Assembly: GCA_041687295.1 (NCBI GenBank)
Contig: JAWLCG010000117.1
Coordinates: 1 to 12,540, forward strand
Reading direction: 5' to 3'
Source of the DNA: JAWLCG01 sp041687295
GTDB taxonomy: Bacteria > Planctomycetota > Phycisphaerae > SM23-33 > FEN-1343
Length of the DNA stretch: 12,540 bases
The notes under the pieces were generated by a model. The model had not been told where the DNA came from. It worked only from the letters and a program-made list of their open reading frames with translations, and made no database searches. The first letter of the stretch is position 1; the number at the start of each line of letters is the position of its first letter. Made by a program: the position numbers and the translations under genes. Of the stretch, positions 6,605-12,540 are shown piece after piece.

Positions 6605-6626
6605 TTAACCCATTAACCAATTAACC
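6605..6626 (+). repeat. 8-bp-period TTAACC tandem repeat before the NIF3 gene
   Basis: TTAACC occurs at 6605, 6613 and 6621, spaced exactly 8 bases (units TTAACCCA, TTAACCAA, TTAACC). It is followed directly by CTCCCCCGGGGG and the NIF3 start. This AT-rich patch stands out in GC-rich DNA. Confidence 0.7.
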
Positions 6627-6642
6627 TCCCCCGGGGGCCGCC

Positions 6643-7740
6643 ATGAAGCTTTCGGACGTCACGGCCGTGCTCGACCTGATCGCCCCGCCGGACTACGCCG
6701 AGCCGTGGGACAACGTGGGGCTGCTCGTGGGCCATCCCGAGGCCGCCTGTAGCCGGGCGCTGCTGTGCATCGACCTGACGGCCAAGGTGCTCGACGAGGC
6801 CCAGCAGCGCCACGCCGACCTGGTCGTCGCGTACCACCCGGCCATCTTCAAGCCCATTGGCCGGGTGACGCCCCAGGCGGTGCCGATCGTGTGGGAGGCG
6901 GTCCGCGCCGGCGTGGCCATCTACAGCCCGCATACCGCCTACGACGTCGTGCCGGGCGGGGCCAATGACGCGCTGGCCGACGCGCTGGGCATGGCCGAGG
7001 GGCGTCGGCCCCTGGTGCCGCGCGACGTCGACGGGCCCTACAAAGTGGTCGTGTTCGTGCCGGAGGGCGATCTGGACGCGGTCAGCCGGGCCGCCTTCGA
7101 GGCCGGGGCCGGGCGGATCGGCGACTACCGCGAGTGCGGGTTCCGATCGGCCGGCGTGGGCAGCTTCTTCGGCGAGGCCTCCACCAGCCCCGCCGTCGGC
7201 CAGCCGGGCCGGCGGGAGGAGGCGCCCGAACTTCGGTGGGAGACGGTCTGTCCGCGAGGCCGACTGTCGGCGGTGCTGTCAGCCATCGTGGCCGCCCACA
7301 GCTACGAGGAGCCGGCCATCGACGTCTACTCCACGCGCGAGGCCCCCGTCGGCGCGGGCCTGGGCCGCGTGGGCCCGCTGGAGGAACCCGCCCCGCTGCA
7401 GGCCGTGCTCGACCGCGTGAAGCGGGCCTGCGGCGTCGAAAGACTCCTGCTGGCCGGGCCCGCGGGCCACACGGTGCGGACGCTGGCGGTCGGCTGCGGC
7501 TCGTGCGGGTCGATGTACCGCGCCGCCCTGGCCGCCGGGGCCGACCTGTACGTCACCGGCGAGTTGCGCCACCACGACGCCCTCGCCTCGGCCGCCGGGG
7601 GGCTCACCGTCGCCTGCGTGGGCCATTCCAACAGCGAACGGCTCACCCTGCGCAGCCTCCAGGCCCGCCTCCACCAGGCCCTGCCCGAACTGCACGTCCA
7701 GCTCGCCCACCACGACGTCGACCCGTTCAGCATCGTCTGA
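6643..7740 (+). CDS. NIF3-family dinuclear metal protein with inserted PII-like domain
   Basis: A member of the NIF3/YbgI family: hexameric, dinuclear-metal-binding proteins often annotated as GTP cyclohydrolase I type 2, though the true activity is debated. At 365 residues it is the long form. The N-terminal half has PWDNVGLLVG (residues 21-30), YHPAIF (64-69, metal-ligand His65) and SPHTAYDVVPGGANDALAD (95-113, His97 and Asp101). The inserted PII/CutA-like domain spans about 131-230, with GRIGDYRECGF and AHSYEEPAIDVY. The C-terminal half resumes with AVGCGSCGS (282-290), TGELRHHDAL and VGHSNSER (326-333, His328 and Glu332). The usual HTNLD is HTAYD here, but the ligands are kept. The ribosome binding site is a plain GGGGG five bases before ATG, inside CCCCCGGGGG. 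It appears monocistronic, with a hairpin four bases past the stop. Confidence 0.93.
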   Translation: MKLSDVTAVLDLIAPPDYAEPWDNVGLLVGHPEAACSRALLCIDLTAKVLDEAQQRHADLVVAYHPAIFKPIGRVTPQAVPIVWEAVRAGVAIYSPHTAYDVVPGGANDALADALGMAEGRRPLVPRDVDGPYKVVVFVPEGDLDAVSRAAFEAGAGRIGDYRECGFRSAGVGSFFGEASTSPAVGQPGRREEAPELRWETVCPRGRLSAVLSAIVAAHSYEEPAIDVYSTREAPVGAGLGRVGPLEEPAPLQAVLDRVKRACGVERLLLAGPAGHTVRTLAVGCGSCGSMYRAALAAGADLYVTGELRHHDALASAAGGLTVACVGHSNSERLTLRSLQARLHQALPELHVQLAHHDVDPFSIV

Positions 7741-7741
7741 G

Positions 7742-7784
7742 ATCGTAGGCTGGGGCGCAGCGGAGCGGAGCCCCAGCCTACGAT
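7742..7784. terminator. Bidirectional hairpin between the convergent NIF3 and PEP-CTERM genes
   Basis: ATCGTAGGCTGGGG (7742-7755) pairs perfectly with CCCCAGCCTACGAT (7771-7784). GTAG feet occur at both ends of the palindrome. It sits two bases past the NIF3 stop and within 65 bases of the convergent gene's stop, so it can serve both. No T tract; it is also a dispersed element (copy at 8996). Confidence 0.55.
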
Positions 7785-7908
7785 TCGCGACGCTGGGGGG
7801 CTGTGGCTACGCCTGTCGCCCTCGACGGCGGGCCAGGGCCCGCCCTACCGCCGCCGCAGGGCCAGGGCGCCCAGGGCCAGCAGGGCCAGGCTCACCGGCT
7901 CGGGGATG
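7744..7908 (-). repeat. 165-bp repeat, copy A: PEP-CTERM 3' end plus downstream DNA
   Basis: Near-identical to 8995-9158. It includes the hairpin GTAGGCTGGGGCG, a spacer with GTGGCTACGCCTGTCGCCC, the GTAG-footed element at 7823-7848, and the last 20 or so codons of the minus-strand PEP-CTERM gene. Differences between copies within the first 145 bases are only a few substitutions and single-base indels, concentrated in the hairpin right arm and a G run. Confidence 0.9.
7823..7848 (-). repeat. GTAGGGCGGGC REP-like element supplying a stop codon
   Basis: Read on the minus strand it starts GTAGGGCGGGCCCTGGCCCG. The TAG of its GTAG foot is the stop codon of the PEP-CTERM gene at 7845-8774. The same element is at 9072-9097 (where it again supplies the stop) and as an inverted pair at 5647-5712. 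Confidence 0.75.
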
Positions 7909-8774
7909 GGCTCGTAGTAGTCCATGCCCCAAACGCTCAGCAGCAGGCTCAGGTCGCGGTCGTCGACGCAGCAGTCGTTGTTGATATCGGCCACGTTGCA
8001 CTTCGGCGGAGTCATCAGCACGTCTTCGGCCCCGGCCAGGGCCATCGCGTACCCGCCCACGAAGCCCCAGTTGGCCAGCAGGATGTTCAGGTCCTCATCG
8101 TCGACGAACAGGTCGCCGTTGAGGTCCCCGGGGAACTCCCGGCGGCCGCCTGCGGCGAAGTACTCGTAGGTGATGTAGCTCTCGTCCCACAGGGCCGGCG
8201 TGACGTAGACGTCGAAGGCGACGCCCTCGGTCGCCCCGCCGGGGGCGCCCCAGCGGAGGGTGAACGCATCGCCCGGCTGGCTGGCCGGGAAGGGCCCGGG
8301 CCAGTCGATCAGCACCACGTTTCGGCCATCGAGCAGGCGGAACTCCTCCGGGCTGTCGGTGGGCGGGTAGTAATGCGGCGTCTGCATGAAGTCGCTATGG
8401 ACGTAGTGAATCCGCGCCATCGCGTCGGCGACCTGCCAGGCCCCGTCCACTCGCAGCCGCGGGCGCGCCCAGTCCTGGCTGTGCAGATAGGTGGCCAGGC
8501 TCGTCCCACCCGTGTAGTCGGGCGGCTGGGGGATGACGGCCAGGCCGTAGTCCCACTCCGGGTGCTGGGCCCAGGAGCTCAGCACGCTGCTGGGAATGCG
8601 GGCGTAGAGCATCGCGCCCTGGCCCACGACGAGGTCCTCCGGGGGGATGTCCGTCGTATCCTGCGAAAGCGTCGCGATCGGCTCGCCCCAGAACCAGTCA
8701 TCGAACCCCGGCCCTGCCCAGGCCGCCGACGCCACCATCGCCACCAGCGAAAGCACCATCGCCTGTCGCATCAT
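7845..8774 (-). CDS. Exported protein with dockerin-like repeats and PEP-CTERM tail, 309 aa
   Basis: A secreted or surface protein. Residues 1-20 form a classic signal peptide (hydrophobic LSLVAMVASA, cleavage after AWA). Residues 21-210 match no family I know; they are aromatic-rich and probably beta-structured (HPEWDYGLAVIPQP, FTLRWGAPGG, FDVYVTPALWDESYITYEYF). Two calcium-loop-like dockerin repeats follow: GDLNGDLFVDDEDLNILLANWG core at 216-237 (split: GDLNGDLFVDDEDL, NILLANWG) and ADINNDCCVDDRDLSLLLSVWG core at 262-283 (split: ADINNDCCVDDRDL, SLLLSVWG). The end is a PEP-CTERM sorting signal (PEPVSLALLALGALALRRR, 291-309): PEP motif, hydrophobic helix, arginine cluster. In this system an exosortase removes the tail. 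GGGGAA precedes the tandem ATGs. The stop codon lies in a dispersed repeat. No exosortase gene is in the window. Confidence 0.88.
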   Translation of the reverse strand: MMRQAMVLSLVAMVASAAWAGPGFDDWFWGEPIATLSQDTTDIPPEDLVVGQGAMLYARIPSSVLSSWAQHPEWDYGLAVIPQPPDYTGGTSLATYLHSQDWARPRLRVDGAWQVADAMARIHYVHSDFMQTPHYYPPTDSPEEFRLLDGRNVVLIDWPGPFPASQPGDAFTLRWGAPGGATEGVAFDVYVTPALWDESYITYEYFAAGGRREFPGDLNGDLFVDDEDLNILLANWGFVGGYAMALAGAEDVLMTPPKCNVADINNDCCVDDRDLSLLLSVWGMDYYEPIPEPVSLALLALGALALRRR

Positions 8775-9093
8775 GGCACGTTCCCCTTTCCCCAGAGACT
8801 AACTGAGATGATGATAGGACCTTACTTGACCGATAGCGGGCAGTCTTGTTCTCGTACAGATGGAACTATGCAGCGATTGCCAGTCAGGAAACGTTCGCAG
8901 CAATCCGATCGGGTACAGAGGCCCGACATGCGGGCTCGCTCGCCAGCGAGCCAAAGCGGCGAATGCTTCGCCGCACTCCATACGGCCCTGAGAACGTAGG
9001 CTGGGGCGCAGCGGAGCGGAGCCCCACCTTCGATTCGCGACGCTGGGGGCCGTGGCTACGCCTGTCGCCCTCGACGGCGGGCCAGGGCCCGCC
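8775..9093. other. Intergenic region between the two PEP-CTERM genes
   Basis: No gene is visible. Bases 8775-8930 are the leader/promoter area of the downstream minus-strand gene and are less GC-rich; I see no promoter pair good enough to call. Then come two adjacent hairpins (8933-8974) and the non-coding part of the 165-bp repeat (from 8995). Confidence 0.6.
8933..8974. repeat. Two adjacent perfect 8-bp hairpins
   Basis: GGCTCGCT/AGCGAGCC (8933-8940 and 8945-8952, loop CGCC) is followed after AAA by GCGGCGAA/TTCGCCGC (8956-8963 and 8967-8974, loop TGC). They lie about 120 bases past the stop of the beta-helix gene (minus) and may be its transcript end or another palindromic repeat. Confidence 0.6.
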
Positions 9094-9158
9094 CTACCGC
9101 CGCCGCAGGGCCAGGGCGCCCAGGGCCAGCAGGGCCAGGCAGGCCGGCTCGGGGATGG
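8995..9158 (-). repeat. 165-bp repeat, copy B: PEP-CTERM 3' end plus downstream DNA
   Basis: The partner of 7744-7908, in the same orientation, ending inside the second PEP-CTERM gene. The hairpin right arm has drifted (CCACCTTCG instead of CCAGCCTACG), so the palindrome is less perfect here. The 46 bases coding the last hydrophobic and arginine residues are identical in both copies. Confidence 0.9.
9072..9097 (-). repeat. GTAGGGCGGGC REP-like element supplying a stop codon
   Basis: Identical to 7823-7848; its GTAG foot gives the TAG stop of the beta-helix gene. Confidence 0.75.
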
Positions 9159-10617
9159 CCGGGGCGGCCAGCGTATCGCCCCAGTGGCTCAGCAGGCGGC
9201 TGAGGTCGCGGTCGTCGACGGCCCAGTCGCCGGTCAGGTCGCCTGAGATCCAGCCGACGTACGTGTCGCCCCAGTGGCTCAGCAGGACGCTCAGGTCGCG
9301 GTCGTCGACCGTGCCGTCGCCGTTGGCGTCGCCGTCGAGGGCCCACTCGTAGGCCCCGAGGTCCCAGCCGGCGCCGACGGGCCGATCGAGCCGGACCAGG
9401 TCGACGGCGGTGTCCTCGCCGGCCCAGGCGGCGTCGCGGGCGTCGGAGTCGGCCCGCAGGCGGAAGTCGCCGGCCTGGGGGTTCACGAAGCCCGGATCGC
9501 CCACGAAGCCCCAGCCGGGCTGCAGGTCGGTGGCCGAGGTGCAGAGGTTGTTCTCGATCGTCATGCTGATCGGCACGTCGCTGAGCTTGATGCCCCGCGA
9601 GCCGGTCTGCGAGAAGATGTTGTTGCGCACGACGATATTGGCCGCCTCCGGCGAGGCCAGGTACATCCCGTTGCCCCACCGCGTGCCGGCGTTGTGGACG
9701 GTGTTGTGGGCGAAGGTCACCCCGTCGATCGGGTGGGTCGTCCCGCCGCCCCAGTCGGCCACGAACAGCCCCGGGCCCTCGACGTTGTAGATGAGGTTGT
9801 TGACGAACCGCACGTCGCTGAGCAGCCCGCCCTGCTCGCTGCACGCGCCGGCCCCGAAGCCGCTGTCGTACACCACGTTGCCGTCGAAGACGATGTTGTG
9901 GGTTGGATCGTCCCAGGCGTCGACGTAGAGCCCCTGCCGTTCGACGCGGAAGATCTCGTTGCGGACCACCAGCACGTCGCTGCAGCCATGCTTGATGTCG
10001 ATGCCCTCCTTCATCGAGTCGTGCACGCGGTTGTAGCTGACGCGAACGCGGCTGCTGTGTCGGCTGACGCTGATGCCCTCATGCCCGCCGCCGAGGCAGA
10101 CGGCCTCCAGGTCGTTGGCGTGGAGCACCACGTCCTGCGAGCCGGTCACGCGCAGGCCCGAGGCGTTGGCGTTCTGAATGCGGCAGTTCTCGATGGTGAT
10201 GCCCTGGGAGGCGTCGGCATGGACGGCGAACTGCCCGCTCCGCTCGGCGTTGATGATCCCCAGGCCGCTGACGCGGACGTGGGCGACGCTCTGGAGGCTC
10301 AGCACGCCGCTGCCCCAGCTGGTGCCCCGCCCGTCGAGCACAGGGCTGTGGCCGGGGTAGGCGGAGAAGGTGATCGGGGCCGAGGCCGAGCCGGCCGAGC
10401 GGATCGTCACCTGCTCGTTGTACGTGCCGTCGAGGATCCACACCGTGTCGCCCGCCGAGGCGGCGTTGGCCGCCCGCTGCACGGTGCGCCAGGGCTGCTC
10501 CTGCGTGCCGGGGCCCGCATCGTCGCCGGTCGGCGAGACGAACCGCTCCGCGCCCAGCGCCGTCGCCGCCACCGTCAGCACCCACGCTGCCGCCCAGACG
10601 AATCGTCCATCGGACAT
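9094..10617 (-). CDS. Right-handed beta-helix surface protein with dockerin-like repeats and PEP-CTERM tail
   Basis: An exported pectin-lyase-fold protein of 507 residues; whether it binds or cleaves polysaccharide cannot be told. The start at 10617 is chosen because AAAGGAG lies six bases upstream and a signal peptide follows directly (MSDGRFVWAAAWVLTVAATA, cleavage near ALGA, residue 23). Two earlier in-frame ATG options add an unrelated leader, and one lies on the ribosome site itself. Residues 26-72 are the typical entry to such helices (FVSPTGDDAGPGT, WRTVQRAANAASAGDTVWIL). About 12 coils follow to residue 421, with repeated 'V.hxN.I.n..' strands such as GITIENCRIQNANASGLRV and VRFVNNLIYNVEGPGLFV. 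Two dockerin-like loops (429-452 GDANGDGTVDDRDL, 459-482 GDLTGDWAVDDRDL), each ending LLSHWGDT, precede the PEP-CTERM tail (PEPACLALLALGALALRRR, 489-507). Confidence 0.9.
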   Translation of the reverse strand: MSDGRFVWAAAWVLTVAATALGAERFVSPTGDDAGPGTQEQPWRTVQRAANAASAGDTVWILDGTYNEQVTIRSAGSASAPITFSAYPGHSPVLDGRGTSWGSGVLSLQSVAHVRVSGLGIINAERSGQFAVHADASQGITIENCRIQNANASGLRVTGSQDVVLHANDLEAVCLGGGHEGISVSRHSSRVRVSYNRVHDSMKEGIDIKHGCSDVLVVRNEIFRVERQGLYVDAWDDPTHNIVFDGNVVYDSGFGAGACSEQGGLLSDVRFVNNLIYNVEGPGLFVADWGGGTTHPIDGVTFAHNTVHNAGTRWGNGMYLASPEAANIVVRNNIFSQTGSRGIKLSDVPISMTIENNLCTSATDLQPGWGFVGDPGFVNPQAGDFRLRADSDARDAAWAGEDTAVDLVRLDRPVGAGWDLGAYEWALDGDANGDGTVDDRDLSVLLSHWGDTYVGWISGDLTGDWAVDDRDLSRLLSHWGDTLAAPAIPEPACLALLALGALALRRR

Positions 10618-10769
10618 GGTCATCTCCTTTGCGATGAAACCGCTCCCGCCAGTATCCCGCGCTTTGCCCATGGCGCCTACCGCCTTTCGCCAAGCCGCCC
10701 ACTTGCCAAACGGGCCTGGGGCGGGCATCATGGGCGGCTCAAACCGTTGGCTCCAAGGAGACCCCGTAC

Positions 10770-12191
10770 ATGATCGACTCGGCCCCGCAGCGCCCGAATA
10801 TCCTGTTCATCCTCATCGACGACATGGGCTGGCGCGACCTGGGCTGCTACGGCAGCGGCTTCTACGAGACGCCCGTGCTGGACCGCCTGGCCCGCGAGGG
10901 GCTGCAGTTCAGCGACGCCTACGCCGCCTGCCCCGTCTGCTCGCCGACCCGCGCGAGCCTGCTGACCGGGCAGTACCCCGCCCGGGTCGGCGTGACCGAC
11001 TACATCGACTGGGGCGGCAAGCACCACCCCACCAGGGGCCGACTCATCGACGTGCCCTACCTCAAGGAGCTGCCCCGCACCGACACTACCCTGGCGGGCG
11101 CCCTGCGCGAGGGCGGCTACGCGACCTGGCACGTGGGCAAGTGGCACCTCGGCGGGCCGGGACACTACCCGACCGACCACGGCTTCGACGTCAACGTCGG
11201 CGGCTGCGAGTGGGGCTGCCCGACCCGCGGCTACTTCAGCCCGTGGCACATCCCGAACCTGCCGGCCGGCGACTTCGAGGGCCAGTACCTCACCGACTAC
11301 CTCACCGACCGGGCGGTGCAACTCATCCGCGAGCACGACGGCGAGAGGCCCTTCTTCCTGAACCTCTGGCACTACGCGGTGCACACGCCCATCCACGCCC
11401 CCGAGGCCCTCATCGAGAAGTACCGCGCCAAGGCGCGGGCGATGGGGCTGGATGCGTTCGACGCGCTGGAGGAGGGCGAGGTCTTCCCGGCCGGGCCCAA
11501 GCGGGGCCAGGGCCAGCGGGTCACACGCCGGCGGATCCAGTCCGACCCGGTCTACGCGGCCATGGTCGAGAACCTCGACACGAACATCGGGCGCGTGCTG
11601 GACGCCCTGGAGCAGACGGGCCAGGCGGACAACACGCTCGTGATCTTCACCAGCGACAACGGCGGGCTCAGCACGGCCGAGGGCTCGCCCACGTGCAACG
11701 CCCCGCTGGCCGAGGGCAAGGGCTGGATGTACGACGGCGGCGTCCGCGAGCCGCTGCTGGTCCGCTGGCCGAAGGTGATCCAGCCCGGCACGGTCTGCAC
11801 CGAGCCGGTGACCAGCCCGGACTTCTACCCCACGCTGCTGGCGGCGGCCGGCCTGCCCGATCGGCCCGACCAGCACGTCGACGGCCAAGACATCCTGCCG
11901 CTGCTGCGGGGCAAGGCGATGGACCGCGGGCCGATCTTCTGGCACTACCCCCACTACGGCAACCAGGGCGGCACGCCGGGCTCGGCCGTGCGATGGGGAG
12001 ACTGGAAGCTCATCGAGTTCTTCGAGACCGGAAAGCTCGAGCTCTACAACCTCCGCGACGACATCAGCGAGCACATCGACCTGGCCGGCCGAGACCCCCA
12101 ACGCGTCGCCCAGCTCCACCGCGCCCTGCAGGCCTGGCGGGCCGAGATCGAGGCCCTGATCCCCCAGCCCAACCCCGACTTCGCCCCGTAG
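10770..12191 (+). CDS. Formylglycine-dependent sulfatase, no signal peptide
   Basis: A type I sulfatase hydrolysing sulfate esters, probably from a sulfated sugar; the substrate is not readable. At 473 residues it has the normal length. The metal site opens with NILFILIDDMGW (residues 10-21, Asp17/Asp18). The signature VCSPTRASLLTG (56-67) carries Cys57, which is matured to formylglycine, and Arg61. GKWHLG (123-128, Lys124), HTPIHAP (205-211) and TSDNGG (294-299, Asp296/Asn297) supply the remaining expected ligands. YDGGVREPLLVRWP (321-334) and the C-terminal WGDWKLIEFFE...LYNLRDDISEH end the fold. AAGGAG lies nine bases before the ATG. Unusually, the protein begins directly at the fold, so it should stay in the cytoplasm unless the start is misjudged. 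The stop codon is formed by a GTAG-footed repeat. The gene diverges from the beta-helix gene. Confidence 0.95.
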   Translation: MIDSAPQRPNILFILIDDMGWRDLGCYGSGFYETPVLDRLAREGLQFSDAYAACPVCSPTRASLLTGQYPARVGVTDYIDWGGKHHPTRGRLIDVPYLKELPRTDTTLAGALREGGYATWHVGKWHLGGPGHYPTDHGFDVNVGGCEWGCPTRGYFSPWHIPNLPAGDFEGQYLTDYLTDRAVQLIREHDGERPFFLNLWHYAVHTPIHAPEALIEKYRAKARAMGLDAFDALEEGEVFPAGPKRGQGQRVTRRRIQSDPVYAAMVENLDTNIGRVLDALEQTGQADNTLVIFTSDNGGLSTAEGSPTCNAPLAEGKGWMYDGGVREPLLVRWPKVIQPGTVCTEPVTSPDFYPTLLAAAGLPDRPDQHVDGQDILPLLRGKAMDRGPIFWHYPHYGNQGGTPGSAVRWGDWKLIEFFETGKLELYNLRDDISEHIDLAGRDPQRVAQLHRALQAWRAEIEALIPQPNPDFAP

Positions 12192-12219
12192 GCCGGGTCG
12201 AGCGCCAGCGAGGCCCGGC
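12188..12219 (+). repeat. Single GTAGGCCGGG REP-like element supplying the sulfatase stop
   Basis: Starts GTAGGCCGGGTCGAGCGCCA and is identical over 32 bases to the reverse complement of 3360-3391. The GTAG begins at the third base of the last sense codon, so its TAG (12189-12191) is the sulfatase stop codon. Confidence 0.85.
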
Positions 12220-12248
12220 ATCGAGGGCGCCAGAGGTTTCTGTGTCTG

Positions 12249-12281
12249 CCCATATAGCCCCGGGCTTGCCCGGGGTCTTCG
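12249..12281 (-). repeat. Dispersed repeat CCCATATAGCCCC...GGGGTCTTCG, second copy
   Basis: Reverse complement of the element at 6546-6577 with minor changes: CCCATATAGCCCCGGGCTTG followed by CCCGGGGTCTTCG. Confidence 0.7.
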
Positions 12282-12296
12282 CGAAGAAGAAACGGC

Positions 12297-12371
12297 GAAG
12301 GTGGGCCACAGAGGCGCAGAGGACACAGAGAGGAAACACAGAGGTATCGAGAGATTCAGAGAAAGACAAAG
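12297..12371 (+). repeat. Purine-rich dispersed repeat, copy 3
   Basis: GGGCCACAGAGGCGCAGAGG plus the long AG-rich tail, as in copy 1. Upstream similarity to the uppS-linked copy starts at GAAGAAG (12283). Confidence 0.85.
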
Positions 12372-12376
12372 CGTTC

Positions 12377-12412
12377 GGGTGCCGTGGCTACGGCGTTTGT
12401 AGCCACGTCTTG
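12377..12412 (+). repeat. GGGTGCCGTGGCT hairpin repeat with a compensatory base change
   Basis: CGTGGCTAC (12383-12391) pairs with GTAGCCACG (12399-12407) around GGCGTTT. Compared with the copy at 5755, one G-C pair is replaced by A-T on both arms, so the stem is kept. Confidence 0.8.
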
Positions 12413-12438
12413 GCCGGCGGTTCCCCGCGCGTTATGAC

Positions 12439-12511
12439 GGGTGCCATGGCCGCTCGCGGCCATGCCGAAGGCGCAGAGCGATCCGCATGGCCGCAAGCGG
12501 CCATGGCACCC
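12439..12511. repeat. Large inverted repeat of GGGTGCCATGGCCGC elements
   Basis: GGGTGCCATGGCCGC (12439-12453) is the exact reverse complement of 12497-12511. The arms continue with one mismatch to about 27 bp each. Each arm is itself a small palindrome (ATGGCCGC-TC-GCGGCCAT in the left). The outer GGGTGCC head is shared with the hairpin repeat at 12377, suggesting related families. Confidence 0.8.
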
Positions 12512-12540
12512 GTGAGGCGGGCCGGCGGTCAGTCCATCGG

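Larger units (their letters stand above)
6297..6642. other. Divergent intergenic region, acetyltransferase/NIF3
   Basis: No full gene is visible. On the minus strand it holds a promoter candidate (6448-6476), a possible 6-residue leader ORF (6405-6425) and the acetyltransferase 5' leader, which includes a perfect 16-base palindrome at 6366-6381 (CGCCGCCCGGGCGGCG). Toward the NIF3 gene lie a dispersed repeat (6546-6577) and an 8-bp-period tandem repeat (6605-6626). Confidence 0.7.
12192..12540. other. Right-end stack of dispersed repeats, no gene
   Basis: No coding sequence is visible. In order, the stretch holds the rest of the REP-like element (to 12219), the CCCATATAGCCCCGGGC repeat (12249-12281), the purine-rich repeat (12297-12371), the hairpin repeat (12377-12412) and a large inverted repeat (12439-12511), with only short unique gaps. 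Confidence 0.8.

Noticed and set aside
7803..8999. 398-residue plus-strand frame over the first PEP-CTERM gene
   Set aside because: It begins in the duplicated repeat and is antisense to a protein with signal peptide and PEP-CTERM; a sister false frame starts identically at 9052.
10618..10769. Promoters between the beta-helix and sulfatase genes
   Set aside because: Only an isolated GATACT-like -10 without a proper -35 was found on the minus strand, and nothing acceptable on the plus strand or for sigma-54.
9274..10773. 499-residue plus-strand open frame over the beta-helix gene
   Set aside because: A low-complexity V/A/H/D-rich antisense shadow with no ribosome site; the minus-strand frame has a signal peptide, repeats and a sorting tail.
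10728..12326. 532-residue open frame antisense to the sulfatase
   Set aside because: It is valine/alanine/glycine/aspartate-rich with no family features, and it exactly mirrors a gene with full catalytic motifs. Long antisense frames are expected where codon third positions are nearly all G or C.

Overview
This is a GC-rich window that looks like a planctomycete, most likely a Phycisphaerae-type lineage. The support is indirect. Two exported proteins end in a planctomycete-style dockerin-like repeat pair plus a PEP-CTERM tail. There is a formylglycine sulfatase, a PL22 oligogalacturonate lyase, and a very high density of dispersed palindromic repeats between genes. No rRNA, tRNA, CRISPR array, integrase or transposase gene is visible, and nothing points to a prophage or plasmid.

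Layout. Bases 1-426 hold no gene I can recognise. Two small minus-strand genes of unknown function follow (427-642 and 814-1080). They diverge from a DUF2267 gene (1281-1712), with back-to-back promoter candidates between them. Next come two plus-strand housekeeping genes: purA (1991-3301) for AMP synthesis and uppS (3417-4190) for the undecaprenyl carrier lipid. A cytoplasmic oligogalacturonate lyase (4428-5579) follows. A GNAT acetyltransferase (5856-6296, minus) diverges from a NIF3-family metal protein (6643-7740). Two exported PEP-CTERM proteins lie on the minus strand: an unrecognised one (7845-8774) and a right-handed beta-helix protein (9094-10617). A sulfatase (10770-12191) diverges from the latter. 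The last 350 bases are a stack of repeats.

How the genes relate. Most are unrelated neighbours, each with its own start signals. The lyase, the beta-helix surface protein and the sulfatase would fit use of plant or algal acidic or sulfated polysaccharides, but no co-transcribed cluster links them.

The most unusual content is between the genes. At least five dispersed repeat families occur, several beginning with a GTAG tetranucleotide as in classical REP elements. Three TAG stop codons are formed by such GTAG feet. A repeat of about 165 bp carries the PEP-CTERM-coding 3' end together with downstream non-coding DNA, next to both PEP-CTERM genes. Two genes have exactly 8-bp-period tandem repeats just before their ribosome binding sites. 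I did not find a convincing new multi-gene system; the repeat architecture is the part most worth follow-up.
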